64,000 nucleotides of DNA, taken from positions 310,001-374,000 of the forward strand of contig JADLSH010000373.1 in NCBI GenBank assembly GCA_016169945.1. Direction: 5' to 3'. Below, in pieces: positions 42,771-57,100 of this stretch. The stretch comes from Trachythela sp. YZ-2020. Lineage: Eukaryota; Cnidaria; Anthozoa; Malacalcyonacea; Clavulariidae. The notes beneath the pieces were generated by a model. That model was not told where the DNA came from. It saw nothing but the letters and a program-made list of their open reading frames with translations, and searched no databases. The position numbers and the translations under genes were made by a program. Position 1 is the first letter of the stretch; the number at the start of each line of letters is the position of its first letter.

Positions 42771-43398
42771 TATAATAAGCATGTTTTCGTATGTATGCCA
42801 AGTGTCTCGATGGTGTACGGACAGTTCTATTTGCTGTCGAGCCTCAGCGAGACAGCACTCTATTCTTGACGTGCTAAGATTTCTCCAGAGTTCACTTGCC
42901 CCAGTCTTTTACCCGACCTATATATTGTCAAGATTGAGATTTGGCGTCGGTTTGTTTATCGTAATTCCGGGGCAAAAGGTCGAAGTCATTTTTGAAATTA
43001 GGGGGAGTGAACGAGATATTGTAAATTTTGTATGCGCACGCATGTAGGTTTCTTTCCATGTGTTCGATCAAGATTTTGAAAACTTTATATACGGATCCGA
43101 ATTTAAGATCGACATTTTTCAGAAAATCTTGGGTAAGTATGGCTCTGTTTCTTTCTACTGACATACATCAAGGCGATGAACTATTTAGCGTTCAATCTAG
43201 AGGGAAGAAATGTGCTTTCATGAGTTTATCGGCTATTTTAACAGCCCAAAATAACCGCTGATCGATTGGTCAACAACATTAAATAATGTCTTACTGCAAG
43301 GAGACAAAATGTACTTAAAAGCACTAGATAATGGCTTAATTATCCTAGACCCAGGTGTACAATTTTTGTCTATATAGATAACTTACAAACAGTTGTTA

Positions 43399-44076
43399 TG
43401 CACCTATCATCGGCCATCCCTGGGGGTACAACCCCGGGACTTTGAAAATTTGTTTTTAAAAGTGCTTAATTTCCCCTCCCTCCCAAGGGGTACTCTTTGC
43501 ACAAACAGCCCCTCCCCTGGGGTGAACACCAGGCATGAATTCCACACTTTAAATGGTCTAGCCTTTTTCTATAAATAATAAATGATCTTGTATTGAAATG
43601 CAAATGATAAGATGTACGGTGTAAATACATCGCGACATATTGAATTTAAAAATGCTAATTTTGAAAATTCATTCATTCAATTAATTTACGCATTCATGCG
43701 TAAATTATTATCTACGAATAATGTACGATGATCTTAACACATGTGAAAAGCAATTTAAAAAGACGATGGCAGAAATACGAGCAGTAACAAAAAAGATTCA
43801 ATACATACCTCGCTTTCCGAAGACATTTTTGTTTATCGAAGCGTCCAGCAGGCAGCAGCAGAGACAACGATCTTTTGATGTACAATGAGCCCGCAAAATT
43901 TTAGTACATTACAGAAATCCCCCCCCCCCCTTTCCCCTCCCTAAATGGCTGAATCAAACTTTGCAATTCTTCCTGGATCCCGGGGGGGAACGCTTGTTTC
44001 TAACGCCCCTATATCCCTGTGTTTCCCCTTGGTATGTCCCGGGTTGTACCCCCAGGGATGGCCGATGATAGGTGCA
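43399..44076. mobile_element. TGCA-ended TIR element, copy 2
   Basis: 678 bp. Inverted ends TGCACCTATCATCGGCCATC with homology continuing through CCTGGGGGTACAACCC and CGGGAC (about 45 bases). TTA on both sides (43396-43398, 44077-44079). The 3-bp TWA duplication fits a Harbinger-type mechanism. No transposase inside. Confidence 0.85.
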
Positions 44077-44169
44077 TTAGTGTTTCGTGTAGTAAGAACA
44101 TGTTTTCTTACGAGATCTGTGGATCTGTAATATCGCCTGTACAGGCAAAAACATGCAGCTGCATTATCT

Positions 44170-44440
44170 GTGATGGCAACAAATAGTGATCTACCTGTTC
44201 TTGTAGAGTCGGCTGAGGCACTAAAAGGCATCGACCTGCCCGTTGAGGCACAAAATAACATTGATCTGCCCATTGTGGCAGAAAGTAACAACATTGATCT
44301 GCCCATTGTGGTGGAAAGTAACATTGATCTGCCCATTGTGGCTGAAAGTACTGTGACATTGATCTGCCCATTGTGGTAGAGCCTAAGAGCCCATAGAGGC
44401 ACAAAATAATATTGATCTGCCCATTCTTTTTTGTTATATA
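44170..44440 (+). repeat. Codon-phase minisatellite, IDLPIV(A/V)ES units
   Basis: Five to six units of about 30-36 bases around ATTGATCTGCCCATTGTGG. The open plus frame 44170-44379 reads SDLPVLVES, IDLPVEAQ, IDLPIVAESN, IDLPIVVESN, IDLPIVAES. Most unit lengths are multiples of three up to 44350; then the frame breaks while the repeat goes on. This may be a relic of a repeat-containing protein exon. No splice sites are secure. Confidence 0.7.
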
Positions 44441-46776
44441 GTTTGGGGGTTTGGAATTCTTACTGAGCTTAATGTTAATCATTACACTGACTGGTACCAT
44501 CTGAACAGCTGGATTACACAGAAGTGTATATTTTTATTTTACTTCAACAAAATGGTTGTTTCAAAATAATATGGATATATTACATCATCTCTTATTGGGT
44601 GCAATTTGCTATGAGGAATTATGTATTTCCAACAGGTCATGTGGGTGTGGATCCTGTGTAATGTGTATCAAAGTTGTTTTGGAGAGAGACACCATTGTGT
44701 TGGTTTGCTGTATAATCATGTATTTCGACAATTCACTGGGCAGTACAAGATGAACACTGATGAAACCAAATGTTGATTAAACATTACCAGAAATATGGGA
44801 CAAGATGGCGACGGACATGCGCATATTGCCCTAATATGGCGACCAAATATTACTATACACTATATAGGAGTTGATATAAATATCAAATTTTCACCTATTT
44901 TGTTTAAATATTTCATGGTTGCGGAGATCGATAATAGTAACAACATGAATAAGCAATGTTTGTAAACCAAAATCGCAAGTATTTGTCCACATCTAGGTAC
45001 TTCCCGAGATCGATGTATTTTCATTGCCATTTCGATGCATTATACAGTATAATCAATAGTAATTAGGTCATACATGAGGTAAAACTCCGTCGAATAGGCC
45101 AATATCTTTGCGGGCGATGCAAACTGCGGAGATCGCGATGAATTTGCCGATGTTTGATCTGTTAATACAGCTAAGAAAAGTGGCGGTTATTCCACGGCAA
45201 ACTACTTCCAAAATCGTTTGAAAATCGGCCTTTTTCGTAGTTCTAAGAGTCGTCAATATGGCGTCTTTAAATCTAAATTTTTGCGAAAAGACAAGCTTGA
45301 TAAATTGTATAATTATCTTGCTTCGAGCAGCCATGTTGGCATGTTTATTGTTTATTAGCAAGGCTAGTTTCCAGTCTATTACTACAGAAAAACAGAGAGA
45401 TTTGCGTGATCTGCGTGATCGAGCTATTTTCCATGGCAAAACATGTACAGACAAAAGGTCAGCAAGTATCAGGTGTCAGGTCATGCTTGGATTTCATACT
45501 ACAATCGCGGGATAAAAACATGAATTTTTTCTTTTAAATTTCTCGTTTCTCGCTTTATATATAACATTCTTAAAATATACGCACAGCTTTATACTCCTGC
45601 GATATTGCGCTATCTCCTGTTGTGGATGTTTGTTATGGAAGTGATAAAAAAGTGCGGTACTTTTGGCCTCAAAGTCGCATGACTTTGCATCCATTACTAT
45701 AAAATTATCGCGAAATAAGCCTGCGCCCGGTGTTTGAACATTGCCTCTATAATTTCAAAGTAGTTAATCAAGATGCCATTGACAACTTTGAAGTAAACAA
45801 CAACTTCTATTAACATTTGATGTTGGTACCAAGAGTTCCATTAACAATAGCACACTCACATATCTTGCTTAATACTGTACAGTATATGCCATTTACAATA
45901 GTATAGTGTTGTAGTCACAGTGTTGTAATCTCAACGTTTTGACAACAAAATAAATCAATACATACAGTGTATTGTTAGCAATTTCAATAAGTTCAATATT
46001 TAATACTAATTATGTTCAGGAATTTTCCATGCAGTTTGTGCGTCAAGACAGCACTTCCCTTGCGACAGTAACTCCTAGTTTAGTTTTAGTAATTGTTTAG
46101 AGGGTAATTGGATATATTTATCTGTTTAGGATGTGTGGATGGTACTATAAAAACTATACGATATATTATGTGAATATAATTGCATAAAATTGTATTTCAG
46201 AGGCTGGTGAAGAATTTGGCCACACCGTCAACATGCTTGTCTATACCAATTATTAAAATAGATTTTTAGCGTTCTCGTCATGCCACTAGTTACGTCATTT
46301 CTGTCCATCAATGTCAATCTCAGAACAAACATTTCCTCGAGAATTTCTACAAACCTTTTCATTGTTTTAATCAATAAAACATAATTTGTTGAATAAAAAC
46401 ACTCAGCCACTTGCTTTTGACGGAGAACTGACTTTATTTTAACTAAATCATGTGTAAAAGCCAAGTTTAAAGCCGCTAAATTCGTGAATAAACTCGAAAG
46501 GTTTTTTGCCATGTTACCATAAAGTTTGGTAGAAAGGTTTGTGAAAAACACACTTCCAAAACGGCAAATTCTGTGAATTGGATTCTGGCTACTTCAAAAT
46601 GTAGTACAATTTGCAGAATATTTAAACTAGTGCAAAACAAATGAACAATTCAAACAAGAAAAATATAAACAAAGACGAAAACAAAATGATTAGATTCGAG
46701 TAGTAATATAGGGGCCGTCTGGCCCCTTTTTTTGAGGGTGAGCATGAGGGTGAGCATCATCATTAGCATATGATGC
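44441..46776. other. 2.3 kb without a recognised gene
   Basis: Short ORFs on both strands (for example 45068-45454 minus, 45258-45515 plus, 46228-46551 minus) show no domains. No mobile element ends could be paired. Confidence 0.35.
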
Positions 46777-46784
46777 CTTGCTAT

Positions 46785-47253
46785 CAGGGGCGAAACTACC
46801 CGGGGGGCTGTGGGGGGTATGACACCCCACCAGTCTTCAGAAAATTCATGTTTTCGGGCAAATTGATACGATTTTGTAGGGCAAATGTTGAAAATAGCCA
46901 AGGCCAGCTATGATGTAGTTGGATGACTTGGACCTGCTTTTGCACTCGTTGTCTATTTGTGACTTCGCCCAACAAAGACGCGCGTACACATTGGGACGAG
47001 AACCATAAAGCGGGTTCATTATAACTGTATAACTTATATTATATCATTGAAGTGTGAAAATGTAGCATATTTTAGAGCAATCAGTTGTGTTAAATGGTCG
47101 CTTTTAGATTAAACAGATTAAAATTGTTATTCAAACAGACCATAGCCTAACGTTTTTTTTAGATCGTCGGTCGGGCTCAACTTCAGCCACGCCCTTTTCG
47201 TCGGGAAAAAGAAGCTAACACCCCCCAGTTGTAATGCCGAAGTTTCGGCCCTG
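46785..47253 (+). mobile_element. hAT-type MITE, 469 bp
   Basis: Ends CAGGGGCGAAACT and AGTTTCGGCCCTG with perfect 8-bp duplications cttgctat (46777-46784, 47254-47261). G/C runs with GACACCCC lie inside the left end. Non-coding; a related fragment is at 28384. Confidence 0.95.
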
Positions 47254-47474
47254 CTTGCTATGTGTTGTTAGGCTGTCATTAGTCAATAAGTCATTAGTAA
47301 GTCATTAAGGGTAATTAAGAAGATTATCATAAAAGAGAATATTTAATGGCTAGGACGGGGTAATGTTGCACAATTTATATAGCTGGTGAATAAAACAGGA
47401 AAATAATGGATACAGAACAACACATACGATAATATAGCTCCAAATCGAGCGAGCTTACAACCAGGTGTGAAAAT

Positions 47475-47600
47475 TATTGAGACATTCTGGTCATTGCCCC
47501 CCTCCCCCCTCACACAATGTTGTAAACATAATACAAAGGCAAAAGGAAATTTTTCTCAACATTGTCTATGGGGGTTGGGGGGCAAAGACGTAAGAAGTGG
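47475..47600 (+). repeat. Diverged core of the CAATGTTG MITE family
   Basis: GCCCCCCTCCCCCCTCACACAATGTTG and, about 70 bases on, CAACATTGTCTATGGGGG form an inverted pair like the core of the two elements at 59179 and 60643. Outer ends not found. The rest of 47262-48001 is unassigned and should include the promoter of the gene at 48002. Confidence 0.55.
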
Positions 47601-48001
47601 GAGAAAATGTGGAAAATCTCATTATTTTTGCACTTGATTGTAGCCCCAAAATCTATACCTTGCGCTCAGACCAATATTAATCACAATTAATTAAATCACT
47701 ACGTTCTCTGACCAAATAAATTTATTCACAACATACGCGCGTATATATAAATCCTATACTATTATCAGCAACCCGATTTGCATAATATAGTCCCCGTCCG
47801 AAGGCGGGAACTGGGAAAAGCAATATAATTATTGACTCCAGCTGTATATAGAGATCACTACATAAGACCCGCTTCCGGGAAACAGTTCTGGGAAAACCCT
47901 CGATTTCCAGGTACAATTTCGTTTCATTATAGATTGTGAGCAAAGCATTTTAAGAATATCGTTCGAATGTAGGCTATATATTTGAAGGTTTTTTTGCTCG
48001 C

Positions 48002-48185
48002 ATGGAAGGCGAAAGGGAGGAAACTACTAATAACGCAGAGCAACAAGATGAGAATATCAATTCTGTGTCCAGCGATGGCCAAGAAACATGCGTAGGGCCG
48101 TCATTTTCGACAGCTTCGTCGAGTTCTATACCCGGCCATCTTGATCATGAGACACAGATGGACAGCAGTGAAAGAACTTTAAATG
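48002..48185 (+). CDS. Exon 1 of the zinc-ribbon gene
   Basis: Polar, Ser- and Glu-rich 61 codons ending SERTLN plus one base. Donor AAATG|gtaggt, phase 1. The start is the first ATG; a TATATATTTG lies about 25 bases before it, too close to be a normal TATA box for this ATG. Confidence 0.65.
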
Positions 48186-51100
48186 GTAGGTATTTTAACT
48201 TAGTGTACTACAAAGAATTGGGAAATATGGCTAGTATGCAACTAGCTCACAGATCGTCATGAATGCTCTTTTTTAATAAAATATACGCACTTTCGTTTTG
48301 GATTTAGATCATTCAGTTGTCTTGCCCGGGCAGATACTCATATTGAAAGTCTTGAATTCTAGAGTTCCAATAGCTTTTTCCTGAATTTTAACGGTGTAAT
48401 TCGGAAATAATTCTTCCGTAAATTTAAAATTAATTCATATGAAATATCTTCTGAATATATTGAATTTTCGTTCAAAGTACATAAAGCATAATTCATAAAT
48501 AATATTGCTTATAACAGGACTCTTACCATGCAGGACTGTCTTTACTGTTGGTCATGGTAGCATTACTGGTTGGGTGAAAATATGCATGCCCATTTGTATA
48601 TGTAGGTTATTAATATGTCAAAATCAATGGATCTCTCACTTCTCCACAACTTGGAGAATATTTAAATACATGGAAGAAATTTTTAAATTAAAAAAAAATT
48701 GACAATATCACCTTTTATAGCCTGCCACTGTAGTCATGGTAACTGGTCATGCTATGAGAATTTAGATACACTTAGATAGTCTAAAGGTATGTTTGCACTT
48801 CTACGATTTCAGGTTTTGGTAATTGTCAGCATGTAGTGACGAATCATTTCAGTAGATGATGTTGTCACATGAAGTTTACCTCATATTTTTCATATATCAA
48901 AAAGTGGATGTGAAAATATGACAACAAATCGCAGACTGTGAACAATAAGCTTAATGCACTAGTCAATTGAAACCCCCCCGGGCATATGTGGGGTGTTAAC
49001 GGGACTTTGCAGGGGAAGTACAGAGTGTTTACAAACGTTGCCATCATGCTACCCGGGGATTTTAACACTGACACAAAGGCCGGGATAAAATGCCAGGATT
49101 TGACTCTCGTAGATCCTTCCATTTAATAAACCGACATGCGTTTGCCAGACTTTCTTCTTTGGCAGCTCCCTGTAACAGCACATGTTTATATAAAAAATGG
49201 CTTATCAGACGACTAGACGGAAAGCTAGACTTTGGAAAGCTAGATGTTCGGCCTGACAAGCTGGGCAATTTAACAAATGGACAACATGTTCAGGTCGGGA
49301 TTTTAACACTCGAGAAATGTTAAAATCCCTGCATATTCCCCGGGGGTCGGGGAGGGGGTTTAATTGACTAGTGCATAAAGACAATAGATTTCTGATTGTT
49401 GAAAAATGTAAATATTGGAAATTTTCATAGCATGACCATATGCAGCTGCTATGGCACAGCAGCCCTTGTCATTTTCAACAGCAAACAGAACAGAGATAAT
49501 AAAATTGCCCTCGAAGTTGAAATTATCAATGGCAATAGCACTTTCCTCCTCAGGGGATTGTTGAGCTTTATTATTTAGTGTTACACAAAGTTTTGGGAGG
49601 CTTGAGGGGTGCATGCAGTACACATGGTTAAATTATATTTATAAGGATAAACAAGCTTCACAGAAACGTTGTCTAAGACTAAATAATAAAGCTTGACAAG
49701 CCTCTGTGGAGGAGAGTAGTAATACCATAAAGGCCCATAAAGATAGAGCATATCGTATACACACAAGTTACCTCAAAAACTTTGTTGTTGCCACCATCAG
49801 TTTCATTGAGCTCTGACCCAACAATAATTTGCTGTGTGTATACTTGTTAATTAAGGCATTCAGGGAGCCACAGGGATGCCAGAGAGGGGGGGCAAGCACC
49901 CTTCCTGCCCTTTCCTACGGGGGTGGGGGCAAAAGTGCCCTTTTAATATAAATAGAACAAGAACAAAACTGTCAAAGAAAAGAGAATACAACTGTAAGCT
50001 AAACGATCAGTAATTCATGTTGGGAAAGTCAATTTTTTATTGTTTTTGTTCTGTACTTCTTTATGTCTAATTGTACATGGTCCATGTCATGGAAATAATG
50101 AGTTGAAATTTGTGAATCATTGAAATAATGAAATCCCACTGAAAGGGCGTGACTGGAAAAATGTCAACTGTCCTTATGTTCCAATTGCCCCCCCCCCCCT
50201 TGCCCTACCATTGCTCCGATGCCACTAGAGAGCCACACGTCCTTGAGAGAAATAGCCTGCGTAGCTGGCGGTTTTAAGGGGTTGGGGGTTGAGGCGCGGG
50301 CAGCGAAAAATTATAGGGAGGTGGGGCGCAGGAAAGGCGGAAATGCGGGCGAGAAAAACCGCTTGCCACAAAACTAGCTGTAAATCTGTTACGCCCCCGA
50401 CAACATCACAAAGCTCAATGGTCTTCAATCATATGCCATCTGTGTTGCGGGTTGCATTTAAAAAACAACAATCTCTCCTATTCGTACGTTTCTACCGCAA
50501 ATCATGTAAACGCGCGCTAACAAAAATTTTTCAAAAGAAGCAGAAAAATCAGTTGGCGCATCGTGCATTTTTTTGGAAAATGTATTCAAACTTTTCAGGA
50601 GCATCTGAGACCATGCGGACTTACAGCTGTTTACTGTGAAGTGGCCCAAACCTGTAGTTCTGTTCGGGTTTGCAAAATATCATGTGCGCGAAGCGGTTGT
50701 CAGTGCCTTATGCACATTGCTTCATTTATTTTATGCCTAATACGCGGTGCTTCAATTCGGTGTTATACGGCTCTTCTATTAGAATTCTCGCTATTGTTGT
50801 CTCATTTATATTGAAACGCTTTATTCGGCACTAAATATTAATTTACGCTCTCCCATGCCGAGTATAATGTAAACACGTGCAGCTGACCCGCTTGATTGAC
50901 AAGTACTTAAAATACTAACCAATCAGTACAGGTAATCAATACTAACCAGCACAGATTTACAGCTAGTTTTGCGACAGGCGGTTTTCTCGCCCGCATTTTC
51001 GCCTTTCCCGCGCCTCGCCTCCTTAATTTTTCGCTGCCCGTGCCTCAACCCCTAACCCCTTAAAACAGCCAGCTATGCAGGCTATGAGAGAAAGGGTAAA

Positions 51101-54100
51101 TGAATGGCAAATAAATACATGCAGTTATTGGGACATGTCGAAACTTGCCTGTTTTTAATTGTCTAGTTGAATGGCATAGATATTTGTATGGTTTAAGAGT
51201 GACTGAATGCCTACGGCAAGGATACACAAACCAACTACAGACAAGATGAATATAAATTATTTATACTGTCTTATAGGATATAGGTTTGTGTTTGGGTAAA
51301 ATTTCATAGTTTGAATAATGTACCAATATTTGTACTTGGTTTATTGGATTTAATAGGGGCATGACAACCAGGGGGGAGGAGGGGTGAGTGGGATATCCCT
51401 CAAGTTGCTTAATTTGAATGTTAAAAATTGGTCAAACCATTCAAACAAGATTTGTTTAGTTTATTGTGTCTACCACTCTGAGGTGGACGGAAAGCGTTAA
51501 CAGGTTTTGCAACCCAATTGACAAAGGTTCCGAGGGTTAGTTAGTTAAGGTTAGTGCCTAAGGGTTAGTTTTTACCGAGGGAGGAAAACCGGAGTACCCG
51601 GGGAAAAACCCTCGAAGCACAGGACAGAACCAACCAATCTCTACTCACATGAGTTTATCAAGGACACTGACGTTACCCAACCTAAGTAAATCCCAGTCCT
51701 CGACCTGCTGTATAGCCGGCTTAACTCAGAGGTAAGGGGCAGCGCGCTAACCGCGTCTGCCACCCGTGCTTCCCTTTTCAGTCCTTACTTCCAGAGCATG
51801 TTCGCAGGCGAAGTACACTTCGAAAATATCAAGAGAAAATGTGCTGAAATTTAAGGCAAGTCCGCAGTCAAGGATCAAGTGTTGGTCAATAGTTTTTCCA
51901 AGTATTAGAAAACAGAAGCCCAACAGCAATTGTCCATCGAGTATATTGACATATACTCTGTAGTAAAGTTCTGTAATCTCGAGACTGCAAACCATTGGAA
52001 CCAAGACCTTAAATAATCGTGTTTGATCAGTAGTTTCGATGCAAAACAGTGGCTTTGACTCATGACTGATTTATTTCTTAATATATAAGATTTACAAACA
52101 AAACAGTTGGTCATTTTCATTGGAAAAGTTGGTCCTTACTGTAATATCATATGGCACTCCCCCTCAAATTGTGAGTCTTTCGCCACGCCCCTAAAAATCC
52201 AGAAAAAGCAGCTTATGACAGAGTCAAATGCAGGGTTTTTGTGGCCAGTTTTTATACCTATCAATGATTGGTACCTTTTGTACCTTTCAAACACCCAAAA
52301 AATATTCAAAGTGTTATGGGAGGGGAGACTGCTTTCTGGTGTTACTACAAAAGCGACCATGTGATAAAAATAAGCCAATCAGATGAATGTAACTATTCGC
52401 CATAGACAACGAGGCCGAGTTGTCTAATTGTTTTAGTATACGCTCCTACTCTAAGTACAGACTCTAAATAAAATTGGAAGGATTTAAACAAAATTTCAAA
52501 TCATGCATGAACGTTTAAAGGCCTTTAAATAGTTTCCTTCAACCTTCGCCTGCTGCGGCATTTTTGTTTAGTGTTTGCGAACAAGCTGGCGAAACTTTCC
52601 TTGAAAATATACGGCTTGTGAGTTTTAAAAATATACTAAAACAGCCAGTGTATAAAAGTCATGACGTCAAGGGAAATTACAAGCGAAGTTTTCATAATTG
52701 TAGGAGGAGGAAATTTTCAAATTGTAACAACATGGCTTCCCGAAATGTTGCTAGCCTATGCTATAGTTTACGTTAAAAAGTCGTATAAAAATGCAGGCAA
52801 ACCAATCCTAATGTCGTTAATATCTATGAAATACATGAAAAAAGTAACTGAAAAACACAAGTCTTCCGACCATATTTTGTAGTCTTTTTGGCTCTTCAGG
52901 GAAAGAATTTTCAACAAAATTCTCGATTTCATACCCTGTTCCCTGTTTTAAAAATCGTTCATAGCTTTCTTTAAAATGGGATACATTGCCAGGGAAATGT
53001 CTATTTATATAGGCGGTAAAAAGTTTATCAAATTGCAGATTTAGAAATTAGTATTAATGTGCCTCTTTTATCAATCTTAAAATTACAGTCTCAGATTAAT
53101 GCATTTTAAGTAGGGTGGCGAGTGGCGAGGATATGTACTCGACATTCTTTCCAAGACAAGATATTTTCTAGTTCTAATAATAGCCGAAAATTTACCATCA
53201 AAGGTTAGGAATATATAAAGATAGCTATGTCATTAAGTTGTTCTTTTGGATAGAAAATTACCATCTAGGTTAACTAAAAACATCTAGGCTATAAATAACT
53301 AAAAATTATGGTAACGTATTCCGTTAGTAGACAAACAAATAATGGCTATATAATGCCCACTATGGATATTTGCATTTTCTCTTCAATGTCTTGAACATAC
53401 TTTCACTATATCACTGCGGACACGTGGTCTGAATAATTGAAAATTCTTCTCTGCAACTGTATGATGTATGATACAGTGGTTGAAATCCATGTAATTACTT
53501 TATTGTGATATAAATCGAAGTGGTAATCTCTTTTGATTGTTCTACAAGTCAGCCATTACTAAGGGACCAACTGACAACACTTTTAGCGTGCAATGGTTGA
53601 AACTTATTGTTTGAAATCTATTTGATCCTTCATATGTTAAAATAATGTAGTAATCTGCTATTTTTAGAGTTCGAAGACATTTAAAAAAGAAATTGAGACA
53701 ATTGTCCTGCATTTTTGGTGCCTTAATGGCGGATTTCTATTGTCTAGCAATGTTTTACTGCATGGCTTCATTTTCTGCACCAGTGAACAGTAGGTTGCGC
53801 TATCCAGTCTATTTTTCAGATCAGTGGTATACATTCAAAGCAAGATGCCCATGCAGTCCACCTAATATACTACATATTTTACAAATACTGTATTATTATG
53901 GGACGATGTAGCAACGAGCCATGAATACTAATACTTGTCGTTCATGTTTTTATTCCTACACTGTTTAAAACAATAGGAAATACTATATAACACCTTAGTA
54001 GATTCTCATCATTTAATTGGTTGATTATGATCACGTGACGTTGAAATAAAAGTGACGTTGAAATAAAACTCGGCTGTCGCCTCGTGGAATGGAAAATTCC

Positions 54101-57100
54101 ATCTTTCACCGAATGAAAATATTTTTACCATTGCACTCATAAACATTCATTATTTGTATATACTATTCGATGGTTTGAGCCATGTTATATTTACGACTAT
54201 TTGCAGCTTTATATCCACATAACATCGTCTTTTTAAAATAACTAATGATTGCAAACACTACAATATAACTACAGTATAACTTTAAACCTTTTTACTGTGG
54301 TTTCTCATTGTAAAAGTTTATAGTAATTAACTTTGGTTCTGCTTTTGCTTTTAGACAACAATGCCAATGGAGTGCAATTATGTCCGGACTGTAAAAGTAA
54401 GCTTGATCCTAATGTACACACATTTTGCTACGGGTGTGGGAAAAACATGCAGGATTTTTTTTCCAATGTGCATAAAAAACAAGGTAAGGATGTAAATTGA
54501 TGTTTAGAATTTTAGCCTGTGTTAAAGATCTTCGGCTAGCCGCTAGTTACAGGTGGTCGTAACTCGTTATTGTCGCAGTGTCCCTCTTCAGATTTAATAA
54601 TATAAATTAATAGCATTTTGTCCAGTTAACTTAATATGTGAAGTACTTCGATTCTTGGTAAAGTGCGCCATTGTACTTGTGATGTGTATTTTTACATGTA
54701 TACTGTACTTCAACTGAGTAAACATGTGTTTAAAAAATACATTTTGCATTCCATTTGGCAATTTGCACGATTTCCAACCTGATAAAATTTTCATGTAGAC
54801 GGTAAACAAACTTGTTTTGCACTACGGACGTATCGTAACGAAACGTAGCGTATTTCTTTGTTTTGGGAGCACGGAGCAGATGCTCAAACTAAAGAGATGA
54901 ATGAATAATTCGAAAAATCTGACGAATAGTTAATATTTTGGAAACATTGATAATAAATAACGAATAATTGAGTCTCAATTATTCTGCTTCCATCCGCGAT
55001 ATATTTATCGCCATGTAAACACACAAATAACTAAGTAACTAGAAATACATGCATGCAGAATCCCCTCGCCCATTTGAACCAAACAATTTACTCCCCAAAA
55101 GTTATTGTAACATGAAGTACTGAATCGACCACTGTAACCATGGTAACGCGCAACACTGTATATTTATTTTACTTTTAAAATTTGTAAAAAATATTGATAT
55201 TTTGTACTTTTAATTATAAAATTATCATTATCAATTGCCCAACTATATAAATTGGGTATGCTATTATGTACTCTTTTAGCTTTGATTTACTGTAACATTC
55301 AACCTTAGACGTTCACAAAACGTTTCGAAATTTTCATAAAACCCAACTGCTTTTCGAGCAGTATTTTTATACTTCGGCACTTGCTTTTGAAATGAAGTTT
55401 TTGAGATTTAATGTTCATGTATTTTTCTACAACGTATTTGAATCAATACTAAAATACTTTTAAGATCAATAATGTTATATTGACCACACAGAATGATCTA
55501 CGCATTTTCAAATTCACAAACTATACTGCATGCTATAAATCGGCAAAGCAGTGCAAGTATGCAAAATAGATACTTTTCCGGTCTTTCGACTGTTTTTCTT
55601 CTTGTGGATTTGTCCTCTAAATACTTTTTCTTGTTTTGGATACTTTTTGATTTGTATTTATTATGTCCTAACTCCTGAGTATTATAAAATGAGTGCAAAA
55701 CTATTTTTGAAAAAACTTTGCAAAATGGCAGTCTTCTTTCGGCCTGAACTCGCGCATGCGCATAACTTAAAAAACCGTCCATGACAAAAAAAAATGGCGC
55801 ACAACTTTGCATTCCGCTATGTTTTCACATACCCGGGTGTAAATATCCGAGCGGAATTAGTACCCTCGCACGGCGCTTCGCGCCGGCTCGGGGATAAAGG
55901 AACATTATTTCGGCTAAAATATTCGTTTTATAAAACACAGTTGTTGCTCGTTTATTAAATATTACATATATATATAAATAATGACATTGACACGCAATAA
56001 AACGCTACCGTACGTTTTGAAACGATTGAACTGGAAAACAGACTTTATCATAACATTTGTTCATTGCTCGCAAAACACGGCAACGTAACAACGCATTAAA
56101 CTTGATCCTACCCGAATTACATTCTGGCGTGTAGTGCGGGCGCGGGCAGAAAGAGGAACTGTTGTAACATTGACCACGTGATCGTTTGATCTGTTTCACA
56201 AGTAGCTTTCAGTTCTTTCAAAAAAACCCAACTCGATCACCAAGGGCGAAAATCCATCTCAAAAAGTGGGGGGGATGCAGGGTTCTCTATAGTTGTGAGC
56301 GGCGCAGGTAAAAGAGGTATCTGTTATGTTGCGCCGGAGGCGCGATACACCTCTAGGGGGGTCCAGGGGCATGTTCTCCCGGAAAATTTTGAAATCTGAA
56401 GTATCTGAAATGCCATTTCCTGCATTTTGAGGGAAGATTTAAGCTTTATAGAATTCTAAAGATTATAACAGTAAAACGTCATATCAATTATAAAACACAC
56501 AACTGTTCTTGTTTACAACAAAATTCCTTTCTCTCACACTTCTGTGTTTACAACAAAATGCCTTTATACAAACTCTAGGATTCTCCAGGCGGTAAACAGT
56601 AGTCGTGAAAACGGTAAATTTTACCGGTTACCGCCTGATAAGGAGAACCCTGGGGATGGAGCCTGCTGATAGTTCTGGAGGCATGTAACACATTTAATGT
56701 TTTCAGGGCATTTCCGCATCATTTATAGACATCTCCCGACGGAAGCGTAACTTGGGTCTAAGCGTTAGGGGTGTAGGTATGTTTTGCCCGACGAAAGGGC
56801 GTAAAGGGGCCGGCCAAAACCAAAATTGTCTATTGAGGCCCCACGCTGCTAGCAGGATTGCGCAGGTATCGAAGGCTGTATGGGGTATAGTGGCATTCTC
56901 CTCAGAAAATTTTTGAAATCTAGAATGTCTGAAACGCCGTTTCATGCACTTTGGGGGAAGACTTTACAGAATTCTGATGATGAGAACATGTCGTATAAGC
57001 AAAAGTGGGGGGGCCCCTTCTGCCCAAATATTGATCCCCCTCTGCCCAAAAAGTGGGGGGGATTCGTCCCCCCATCCCCCCAGGATTGACGCCCTTGTCG

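Noticed and set aside
43941..44500. Minus-strand ORFs rich in TMGRSM / QWADQC repeats
   Set aside because: They are the reverse strand of the ATTGATCTGCCCATTG minisatellite.
50289..50639. 116-codon ORF
   Set aside because: Its first third is the TIR of the 832-bp element and the rest has no domain.
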